Shown here piece after piece: positions 1 to 5,532 of a DNA stretch of 5,692 nt (positions within the stretch are counted from its first letter, which is position 1; each line of letters begins with the position of its first letter). A model generated the notes under the pieces. That model was not told where the DNA came from. It worked only from the letters and a program-made list of their open reading frames with translations, and ran no database searches. The position numbers and the translations under genes are program-made. The DNA comes from Oscillospiraceae bacterium. GTDB taxonomy: Bacteria > Bacillota > Clostridia > Oscillospirales > Ruminococcaceae. The stretch spans positions 1 through 5,692 of the forward strand of contig JAFXOO010000390.1 of NCBI GenBank assembly GCA_017528675.1. Reading direction: 5' to 3'.

Positions 1-18
1 CTTGCACAGAAATTCCTT

Positions 19-36
19 GCTGGGCGCCAGCCCAGC
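19..36. other. Stem-loop near the left edge
   Basis: GCTGGGC (19-25), loop GCCA, GCCCAGC (30-36) is a perfect 7-bp hairpin. It might be the end structure of a gene left of the window. The following bases are only weakly T-rich, so a terminator call is unsafe. Confidence 0.35.
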
Positions 37-123
37 GGCGTCATTTCTATACAATCTGACGAAAAATCTGGCTGCACATCTGCACCACCAGCTCTGTGCG
101 GTGTTGCCTATATGCGAATTTTT

Positions 124-152
124 CCGCAGCGTAAAGCGGCAGATAGCTGCGG
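124..152 (+). other. Stem-loop in the leader of the phosphodiesterase gene
   Basis: CCGCAGC (124-130) and GCTGCGG (146-152) form a perfect 7-bp stem around a 15-nt loop, 58 nt before the start codon. It may structure the 5' leader. It does not resemble the c-di-GMP-I riboswitch core as I know it. Confidence 0.4.
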
Positions 153-210
153 TTTATCGAGATACAGGAACAATGGCAGGAGGAAGTCGCTGTGCCGCAG
201 GTGCATCATT

Positions 211-2499
211 ATGAAAAAAAATACCATTTTATGGATAGAACTGTTCTTTGCAGTGCTGTCCATCTGGGTGCTGTTTATGGTGGGAGCATATCCGGAGATG
301 TCCATGGTCGCTCTGCGGATCTACATCATCGCACTGATCGTCATTACAATCGGCATGGTCATGGCCGTGCGCTATTACCAGAGCCAGCACAGCTCTGTCG
401 ATATTGACCGTATCTGCGAAATGGTGCGGCATATTGAGGTGCCCGCCTTCATCTGGTCGGATGACCTCTCAACAATGTACACCAATGAAGCAATGGATGA
501 TCTGCTCGGCATCGGTGAAAGCGAGGATCCCGGCGACACGGCCGTGCTCCTGAGCAATTTCTTTCATTCGCTCGGTCTGAGTCCCCGTGATGCCGCCAGT
601 ATTCTCAACGGCAAGACCTTTGACAGCGGCATCCTCGATGAGGACGGCGACAAGCGCTACATAAGCTGGACTACCTCCATGCTCAAACAGGGCTCCCGTG
701 CAACGCTGTATTTCTCCATCGGATTTGAGACAACCGAGCTTGAGGAAGCCAAGCAGTCGCTGACCGCCTATGCCCAGAGCCTCGCCAAATCCCAGAGCCG
801 TTATGCCCTGTCGATGAAGCTCTCCGGCATCGGTATCCTCCTGTGCGAGAGTGTCCACGATATTTACTATGTTTCGCCTGAAGCACAGCAGTTCCTCGGC
901 ATCAGCTCCGATCACATCTCGTTCCTCGAATTCCGCAAGAAGCTCCATCCTGAGGACCGTATGCTGTTTGACGACTACCTGAACAAGATCCGCTCCACCA
1001 AGCCTTCCAACGCCTCCAGCAAGCCCCGCTATCTGGAGCTCCGGATCCGTGCAGCAGCCGGAAAGCCCTATATCTGGTATTCCTACCATTACCACGAGAA
1101 TCTGACTGCCTCCAACGGCTCGCCCATCATCGGCGGCGCCCTGATCGACATTACCATCGAAAAGAACAAGGACGCCATGATCGAACGCCTCGCCTTCATG
1201 GACGAGACAACCGAAATCGCCAACCGCAACAAGCTCATGCACGACGGTGCCGAAACCTTCCGCATCTGCCAGGTCATGGGAAGCTGCTGCTGGATTATGG
1301 TGCTCGACATCGACCGGTTCCACATCATCAACGATTCCTACGGCTACGAGAACGGCGACAAGATTCTCAAGAATTTTGCGCATATCCTTTGCAAATACAC
1401 CGCTTCCGGCGGCTTTGCCGCAAGAGTGAGTGCGGATAATTTCGCCCTCGTGCTGCATGATTACACCGACCACGGCGACGACGAGCTTCCGGGACGTACC
1501 TTAGAGCATATCCGTGCCGATATGGCAACGCTCTCCTGCGGCGAGTTCAACAACCTGTCGCTGTCCTGCTCTGCCGGATTTGCCCGCATCCCGACCGACG
1601 GCCACAGCTTCACCGAGGTGCTCGAACATGCCGAATTTGCCCTTGCCATGGGAAAGGGCGAGCTCTCCTATGTGATGGGCTATGATGCGAATATGCACCG
1701 TGAAATTGTCAGCCAGGGTGAAATGGAGAAGGAACTGCTCACCGCCATTGAGCAGAAGCACCTCCAGCTCTATTACCAGCCAAAGGTCGATCTCAAGACC
1801 AAGAAGATCATGGGCGCCGAGGCGCTCATCCGCTGGATCAAGCCGGACGGCACGATGATCTCCCCGAATGTGTTCATCCCGATTGCCGAAAAGACCGGCA
1901 TGATCTCGGATATCAGCCATTTCGTGCTCTGCGAGGCCTGCGAGCAGAATGCCCTCTGGCAGCAGATGGGGCTGACGCCGATTGTCATGTCCATCAACTT
2001 CGCATCCGGCGATTTCTACCAGGCAAATGTCTGCGACATCGTGCAGGACGAGCTGTACCGTGTCGGTCTGCAACCCAAGTGGCTGGAGCTGGAGCTTACG
2101 GAACGCCTTGCGCTCGGCGATATCAACTACACCGTCCAGCAGATGAATGCGCTGCGGGATATGGGCATTCTTCTGGCAATGGACGACTTTGGCACCGGCT
2201 ATTCTTCCCTGAGCTATATCCAGCTTCTGCCGCTGACGCTGCTCAAGCTTGACCGCTCGTTTATCATCGAGATTGTGACGGATACGGTGGCGCAGGAAAT
2301 TGTCTCCGCCGTCATCAAAATCGCAAAATCCATGGACATCGAGACCATCGCTGAAGGCGTGGAATACGAGGATCAGGCAGAGGTGCTGCGGAAAATGGGC
2401 TGCGACTATATCCAGGGATATCTCTACGGCAAGCCCATGCCGGCGCTGGAATTCCAGAAGCGTCTGGAGATCAACACCTACGGAAAGGAGATCTCGTAA
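211..2499 (+). CDS. Membrane-anchored PAS-PAS-GGDEF(degenerate)-EAL cyclic-di-GMP phosphodiesterase
   Basis: Probable hydrolase of the second messenger c-di-GMP (to pGpG), 762 aa, acting at the cytoplasmic face of the membrane. Residues 4-27 and 32-55 are two hydrophobic helices. Two PAS-like sensor regions follow (about 67-177 and 199-315), the second ending in the usual PAS-to-GGDEF linker. The GGDEF domain is about 325-490. It keeps the metal-site aspartate of VLDID (D366) but its active-site loop reads SADNF (407-411) instead of GGDEF, and there is no upstream RxxD inhibitory site, so cyclase activity is unlikely. The EAL domain (about 503-755) is complete: EAL 537-539, N596 of SINFAS, E628 and E631 of ELTE, DDFGTG 658-663, K679 of LKLD, E715 and E718 of AEGVE, Q735 of QGY. 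From family knowledge this residue set predicts active phosphodiesterase. The start at 211 is chosen because MKKN leads directly into the first TM helix; the same frame is open from ATG 112. The ligand sensed by the PAS regions is unknown. Confidence 0.9.
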   Translation: MKKNTILWIELFFAVLSIWVLFMVGAYPEMSMVALRIYIIALIVITIGMVMAVRYYQSQHSSVDIDRICEMVRHIEVPAFIWSDDLSTMYTNEAMDDLLGIGESEDPGDTAVLLSNFFHSLGLSPRDAASILNGKTFDSGILDEDGDKRYISWTTSMLKQGSRATLYFSIGFETTELEEAKQSLTAYAQSLAKSQSRYALSMKLSGIGILLCESVHDIYYVSPEAQQFLGISSDHISFLEFRKKLHPEDRMLFDDYLNKIRSTKPSNASSKPRYLELRIRAAAGKPYIWYSYHYHENLTASNGSPIIGGALIDITIEKNKDAMIERLAFMDETTEIANRNKLMHDGAETFRICQVMGSCCWIMVLDIDRFHIINDSYGYENGDKILKNFAHILCKYTASGGFAARVSADNFALVLHDYTDHGDDELPGRTLEHIRADMATLSCGEFNNLSLSCSAGFARIPTDGHSFTEVLEHAEFALAMGKGELSYVMGYDANMHREIVSQGEMEKELLTAIEQKHLQLYYQPKVDLKTKKIMGAEALIRWIKPDGTMISPNVFIPIAEKTGMISDISHFVLCEACEQNALWQQMGLTPIVMSINFASGDFYQANVCDIVQDELYRVGLQPKWLELELTERLALGDINYTVQQMNALRDMGILLAMDDFGTGYSSLSYIQLLPLTLLKLDRSFIIEIVTDTVAQEIVSAVIKIAKSMDIETIAEGVEYEDQAEVLRKMGCDYIQGYLYGKPMPALEFQKRLEINTYGKEIS
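2484..2490 (+). promoter_or_regulatory. Ribosome binding site of the hemolysin III-family gene, inside the preceding CDS
   Basis: AAAGGAG lies 9 nt before ATG 2500 and overlaps the last codons of the phosphodiesterase gene. With the TAA stop directly abutting the ATG, this supports the start choice and implies that the two proteins are translationally coupled. Confidence 0.8.
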
Positions 2500-3186
2500 A
2501 TGACTACTGCATCAGAACCGGCAGTACAGGAAACCAAACCGAAAAAGCCCTATACCCTGGGCGAAGAAATTTTCAACTCCGTCACCCACGGTGTGGGGGC
2601 GCTGCTCTCCATCGCCGGAACAGTGCTGGTGATCGTCTTTGCCGCGATCAACCGTGGCCCGATGGAGGTCGTGACCGGTACGCTGTTCGGGGCATCGCTC
2701 ATCATTCTCTACACGATGTCCACACTCTACCACGCACTTACGAATCCGACCGCCAAGAAAGTCTTTCAGATTCTTGACCACAACACGATTTTCCTGCTGA
2801 TTGCGGGAACCTATACGCCCTATACGCTCTGCTGCATCAAGCCGATGTGGCTGGGCTGGACGATCTTCGGCTGCATCTGGGGCGCTGCGGCGCTGGGCAT
2901 TGTCTTCAGCTCGATCAGCCTCGAAAAATTCCGCAAGGCATCGACCTTCTGCTATATTCTCATGGGCTGGGGCATCATCTTCGCCATCAAGCCCCTGAAG
3001 GAAGGCATGCCGAAATTCAGCCTCATCATGCTGGTACTGGGCGGCGTACTGTACTCGCTCGGCTGCATTTTCTATGTAAAGAAAAGCATCAAGTATTTCC
3101 ATTCCATCTGGCATATTTTCGTTGTCGGCGGCAGCCTGCTGCACTGGTTCTCGGTGTTCTGGGCAATTGCTTTACCTGTAGAATGA
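2500..3186 (+). CDS. trhA: Hemolysin III / PAQR-family seven-TM membrane protein (TrhA-like)
   Basis: Integral membrane protein of the hemolysin III branch of the PAQR (progestin/adipoQ receptor) superfamily, 228 aa, the usual family length. Bacterial members are linked to membrane homeostasis; a true haemolytic role is not established. Visible family signatures are EEIFNSVTHGVGA (22-34), STLYH (74-78), LDHNTIFLLIAGTYTPY (92-108) and HSIWHIFVVGGSLLHW (201-216). By analogy with adipoR structures, H78, H201 and H205 would be zinc ligands, with S74 and D93 completing the site. Seven hydrophobic segments are visible at about 29-50, 56-79, 94-112, 117-137, 147-164, 172-193 and 202-225. The N-terminal 20 residues are charged and proline-rich, probably cytoplasmic. 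The ATG directly follows the TAA of the c-di-GMP phosphodiesterase gene, so co-expression is very likely. A functional link between the two is inference only. Confidence 0.92.
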   Translation: MTTASEPAVQETKPKKPYTLGEEIFNSVTHGVGALLSIAGTVLVIVFAAINRGPMEVVTGTLFGASLIILYTMSTLYHALTNPTAKKVFQILDHNTIFLLIAGTYTPYTLCCIKPMWLGWTIFGCIWGAAALGIVFSSISLEKFRKASTFCYILMGWGIIFAIKPLKEGMPKFSLIMLVLGGVLYSLGCIFYVKKSIKYFHSIWHIFVVGGSLLHWFSVFWAIALPVE

Positions 3187-3196
3187 CGTATTGTTT

Positions 3197-3278
3197 GTCG
3201 GCTTGCGCCGACTCAGGAGGGGCTGCTCGCCCCTCCTAAACCACCCTCGGCAGGGCGGTGACCGCCCTGCACCCGCAG
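3197..3278 (+). repeat. Three-hairpin intergenic repeat element, copy A
   Basis: Three perfect stem-loops follow the trhA stop codon: 3197-3212 (6-bp stem GTCGGC, loop TTGC), 3215-3237 (9-bp stem AGGAGGGGC, loop TGCTC) and 3250-3270 (9-bp stem GCAGGGCGG, loop TGA). The element ends in the small dyad CTGCACCCGCAG (3267-3278), which overlaps the last arm and could pair alternatively as CTGC/GCAG. The same order of modules occurs inverted at 4028-4107. It may end the transcript of the phosphodiesterase-trhA pair, but no stem is directly followed by a T-run, so an intrinsic-terminator role is not certain. Confidence 0.8.
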
Positions 3279-3287
3279 GTTTTATTC

Positions 3288-3303
3288 TGCTAAGTTGTTA
3301 GCA
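3288..3303. promoter_or_regulatory. Short perfect dyad upstream of the DUF4272 gene
   Basis: TGCTAA-GTTG-TTAGCA is a 6-bp perfect inverted repeat in the AT-rich 38-bp segment between two direct copies of the CCTGCACCCGCAG sequence. It could be an operator half-site pair or a small hairpin in the leader. No convincing -35/-10 pair was found beside it, so its role is open. Confidence 0.35.
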
Positions 3304-3313
3304 TTGCTCAGGG

Positions 3314-3332
3314 GGTCCTGCACCCGCAGATT
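3314..3332 (+). repeat. Left arm of the inverted repeat flanking the DUF4272 gene
   Basis: GGTCCTGCACCCGCAGATT matches the reverse complement of 4028-4046 at 18 of 19 positions; the one difference still allows a G-U pair in RNA. It also repeats, in direct orientation, 13 nt of the end of element copy A (3266-3278). It ends 18 nt before the DUF4272 start codon and 8 nt before its Shine-Dalgarno sequence. Confidence 0.85.
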
Positions 3333-3340
3333 ATCCTATT

Positions 3341-3347
3341 GGAGGAG
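3341..3347 (+). promoter_or_regulatory. Ribosome binding site of the DUF4272 gene
   Basis: GGAGGAG lies just before ATG 3351. This site decides the start: an in-frame TTG at 3339 overlaps the Shine-Dalgarno itself and cannot use it. Confidence 0.8.
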
Positions 3348-3350
3348 CCT

Positions 3351-4010
3351 ATGAAAACACAACAGGAACGCAAGGCCGCATCCGAGGCCTATATCCGCTC
3401 ACAGGGCATCGGCGTTTTTGAAGGCCTGCCGTACTGTCCGGACGAAAGCGAAGTCCGTTTCAAGAGCTTTGACGCCATCTGCAAGCGGGCTGTGGCAGCG
3501 CTCATCATGACACAGTATGTGTTCGAGCTTGGCAAGGAAAAGCCCGACAATCTCAGCTTTTATGTCGGCCTGCTCAAACGGTACGGCGTGGAGGATGCCC
3601 TCTATGCAAAGGAGCACAAGCTCTATTCCATGCAGTTCAGCCAGCAGGATGCGCTGGACGTCGTCTGGGAATACGAATGCTACTGGGCGCTGGTCTGGGC
3701 GCTTGGTCTGGTAGATGACATCCGGAATGCCGACACGACCTGCGACTGCGACAAGGCGATCCATCTTGTGGCGGACTGCATGGATATGGATGCCTTCAGG
3801 GCGCAGTGCCATCTGCGCAGCCCAGGCGAGATCCTCGACATGCTCGACCTGTATTACCGCTATCACTGGGCATGTGTCCAGAAGCGTGCCATTGACCCGA
3901 ACCTGCCGACCGGCAATCTGAACGAGGAAGTCGTCTGGGAGCGCCGTCGGGGGCTGGAATGGCTCATCTCCGAGGAAGATGACTGGCACGATATTGCATT
4001 GCATACGTGA
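3351..4010 (+). CDS. DUF4272-family protein of unknown function
   Basis: Soluble protein of 219 aa with no signal peptide or membrane helix. I recognise it as DUF4272-like from its spaced tryptophan/glutamate-rich blocks: WEYECYWALVWALGL (106-120), LRSPGEILDMLDLYYRYHWAC (155-175), EEVVWERRRGLEWLI (192-206) and a C-terminal WHDIALHT (212-219). The length is near the usual size of that family. No biochemical role is established for the family and none is claimed here. The cysteines (C44, C110, C131, C133, C143, C153, C175) are not in an obvious metal-binding pattern apart from CDC at 131-133. The start at 3351 follows a strong GGAGGAG. The gene stands alone between inverted hairpin repeats, and its coding style resembles its neighbours, so there is no compositional sign of recent transfer. 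The main uncertainty is the family name; the coding call is firm. Confidence 0.8.
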   Translation: MKTQQERKAASEAYIRSQGIGVFEGLPYCPDESEVRFKSFDAICKRAVAALIMTQYVFELGKEKPDNLSFYVGLLKRYGVEDALYAKEHKLYSMQFSQQDALDVVWEYECYWALVWALGLVDDIRNADTTCDCDKAIHLVADCMDMDAFRAQCHLRSPGEILDMLDLYYRYHWACVQKRAIDPNLPTGNLNEEVVWERRRGLEWLISEEDDWHDIALHT

Positions 4011-4027
4011 TTGCGCAGAATAAGTGC

Positions 4028-4107
4028 AATCTGCGGGTGCAGGGCCGCATGGTCCTGCCGAGGGGGCAAGGGGGGCGAGCAGCCCCCCTAAGCGGGCAAA
4101 GCCCGCT
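4028..4107 (-). repeat. Three-hairpin intergenic repeat element, copy B (inverted)
   Basis: On the minus strand this has the same module order as 3197-3278. In + coordinates: the inner end AATCTGCGGGTGCAGG (4028-4043); a hairpin at 4039-4058 (8-bp stem with one G-U, loop GCAT); a hairpin at 4069-4089 (8-bp stem AGGGGGGC, loop GAGCA, the complement of loop TGCTC in copy A); and a hairpin at 4091-4107 (7-bp stem AGCGGGC, loop AAA). The linker CCCTCGGCAGG is shared with copy A. Stems differ between copies but remain paired. It lies between the DUF4272 stop codon and the pfkA promoter region and may end the DUF4272 transcript. Confidence 0.8.
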
Positions 4108-4133
4108 GAAAACCTATCCTAATATACTATATT
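4106..4133 (+). promoter_or_regulatory. Putative pfkA promoter
   Basis: The only AT-rich stretch before the phosphofructokinase gene contains overlapping -10-like hexamers TATACT (4123-4128) and TATATT (4128-4133). CTGAAA at 4106-4111 is a weak -35 candidate 16 nt before TATATT. Transcription from here would give a very short leader reaching the Shine-Dalgarno almost at once. The -35 match is poor, so the exact boxes are tentative. Confidence 0.4.
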
Positions 4134-4139
4134 CACATT

Positions 4140-4147
4140 AAAGGAGG
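4140..4147 (+). promoter_or_regulatory. Strong ribosome binding site of pfkA
   Basis: AAAGGAGG, a near-perfect anti-16S match, lies 8 nt before ATG 4156. This fits high expression of a glycolytic enzyme and fixes the start codon. Confidence 0.85.
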
Positions 4148-4155
4148 AAACAATC

Positions 4156-5235
4156 ATGGCAAAGAAAAGAATCGGCATCCTGACATCCGGCGGTGACTGT
4201 CCCGGTCTGAATGCGACCATCCGTGGCGTTGTCAAGGCATGCTACGAGAGAATGGGCGAGGACAATGTGGAGATCGTGGGCATTTCCAACGGCTACTACG
4301 GCCTGATTCACGGCCTGTGCAGAACGATGCAGCCGTCGGAGTTCTCCGGCATCCTGACCCAGGGCGGCACCATCCTCGGCACCAAGCGCCAGCCCTTCAA
4401 GATGATGACGGTCATCGGGGATGACAATGTCGATAAGGTCAAGAATATGAAGGAGACCTACAAAAAAGAGCGCCTGGACTGCCTGCTCACACTCGGCGGC
4501 AACGGCACACACAAAACCTCTGCCCTGCTGGCAGATGAGGGGCTGAACGTGATCGGTCTGCCCAAGACCATCGACAACGACCTCTACGGCACGGATGTGA
4601 CCTTCGGCTTCCACACAGCAGTGGACATTGCAACCGATGTACTTGACCGTCTGCATACCACGGCAGCAAGCCATTCCCGCATCATCGTCTGTGAGATCAT
4701 GGGCAATAAGGCCGGCTGGCTGACACTGTATGCCGGCATAGCAGGCGGCGCAGATATCATTCTGCTGCCGGAGATTCCGTATGATATTGACAGCGTTTGC
4801 AGCGCCGTTGTCAAGCGTGCCCAGAAGGGCAAGGCATTCTCGATTCTTGCAGTGGCAGAGGGCGTATTTGACACCAAGACTGCCAAGCTCAAGAAGAAGG
4901 AGCGTGAGGCATACCGTGCCGAAAACGGCAACGACACCGCCCGCATCGCTGCCCAGATCGAGAAAAGCACCGGCATTGAAGCCCGTGTCTGCGTACCCGG
5001 CCATATGCTCCGTGGCGGCACGCCGAGCGCCTATGACCGTCTGCTGGCAACGCAGTTCGGCGTACACGCAGCCAAGCTGATCGCTGAGGAAAAATTCGGC
5101 CGCACGGTAGCCTATGTAGACGGCAAAGTCACCGCCAACAAGCTGGCTGACATCGCCGGCAAGAAAAAGCTCGTCGATCCCAAGGGTCAGGAAGTCCAGA
5201 CCGCCCGTGACCTCGGTATCTCCTTCGGAGACTAA
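4156..5235 (+). CDS. pfkA: 6-phosphofructokinase (mixed ATP/PPi-type subfamily)
   Basis: Phosphorylates fructose 6-phosphate to fructose 1,6-bisphosphate in cytoplasmic glycolysis, 359 aa and full length. The PFK fold is clear: N-terminal phosphate-binding ILTSGGDCPGLNA (8-20), donor-site GGNGT (114-118), catalytic PKTIDND (136-142, base D140), SHSR with R175, the sugar-binding MGNKAGW (182-188), AEGV with E235, and GHMLRGGTPSAYDR (282-295, H283 and R286). G117 at the position equivalent to E. coli G104 favours ATP, while K137 (equivalent to E. coli G124) is the lysine typical of PPi enzymes but also occurs in ATP-using plant and trypanosome enzymes. N116 replaces the Mg-binding aspartate of E. 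coli GGDGS. The phosphoryl donor therefore cannot be settled by eye, although ATP is the likelier one. A strong Shine-Dalgarno and its own promoter-like region suggest separate transcription from the upstream genes. Confidence 0.93.
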   Translation: MAKKRIGILTSGGDCPGLNATIRGVVKACYERMGEDNVEIVGISNGYYGLIHGLCRTMQPSEFSGILTQGGTILGTKRQPFKMMTVIGDDNVDKVKNMKETYKKERLDCLLTLGGNGTHKTSALLADEGLNVIGLPKTIDNDLYGTDVTFGFHTAVDIATDVLDRLHTTAASHSRIIVCEIMGNKAGWLTLYAGIAGGADIILLPEIPYDIDSVCSAVVKRAQKGKAFSILAVAEGVFDTKTAKLKKKEREAYRAENGNDTARIAAQIEKSTGIEARVCVPGHMLRGGTPSAYDRLLATQFGVHAAKLIAEEKFGRTVAYVDGKVTANKLADIAGKKKLVDPKGQEVQTARDLGISFGD

Positions 5236-5242
5236 GCGGGCG

Positions 5243-5278
5243 GCGGGGAGCCCCCGCTGGGCGGGGAGCCCCCGCTGG
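5243..5278 (+). repeat. Tandem 18-nt hairpin repeat just after pfkA
   Basis: Two exact, adjacent copies of GCGGGGAGCCCCCGCTGG (5243-5260 and 5261-5278) begin 8 nt after the pfkA stop. Each copy folds into a 6-bp GCGGGG/CCCCGC stem with an AGC loop. They could end or protect the pfkA transcript, but no T-run follows. Confidence 0.75.
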
Positions 5279-5490
5279 CGATTTGCTCCGAGGATTACGG
5301 TGCACTTTTTCACGACCGCATACCCCCAATGCCTACGGCAAAGGGGGCATCGCTATGTCTCTTAGCACATCGCCGCCATTCGGCGGCTCCTGCGCCGTTC
5401 TTCGGGGCTGCATAGGACGGTGCAGTTTATTTCCTTTTCACCGCCAAACAGTGACCGGCGAATCTCTTTCCACCGCCAATCCTGTAAGGA

Positions 5491-5532
5491 GCGAGCGCAG
5501 CGATGCGACACCCCCTGCGAGCAAAGCGATGC
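5491..5532. repeat. Pair of imperfect 16-nt direct repeats
   Basis: GCGAGCGCAGCGATGC (5491-5506) and GCGAGCAAAGCGATGC (5517-5532) match at 14 of 16 positions, 26 nt apart. The core AGCGATGC recurs in inverted form as GCATCGCT at 5347-5354. Confidence 0.6.

Noticed and set aside
48..55. TATACAAT as a -10 box for the phosphodiesterase gene
   Set aside because: No -35-like hexamer lies 16-18 nt upstream, and a 7-bp hairpin occupies that position.
1..210. c-di-GMP riboswitch in the leader of the phosphodiesterase gene
   Set aside because: The conserved core of the GEMM-I class could not be found; only a simple stem-loop is visible.
2..214. 70-aa open frame at the left edge
   Set aside because: There is no ribosome site, it reads through two hairpins, and it has no family resemblance.
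469..1473. 334-aa minus-strand open frame opposite the phosphodiesterase gene
   Set aside because: It is an antisense shadow in GC-rich coding DNA, rich in V/G/D/H, with no ribosome site and no recognisable domain.
3197..3283. Classical intrinsic terminator after trhA
   Set aside because: The hairpins are strong but none is directly followed by a T-run; TTTTATT at 3280 lies 9 nt after the last stem. They are therefore listed as repeats.
3197..4107. Insertion sequence around the DUF4272 gene
   Set aside because: The enclosed protein does not resemble a transposase, and no target-site duplication was seen outside the repeats.
4138..5313. 391-aa open frame on the minus strand opposite pfkA
   Set aside because: It is the antisense shadow of a well-recognised phosphofructokinase and its translation resembles no family.
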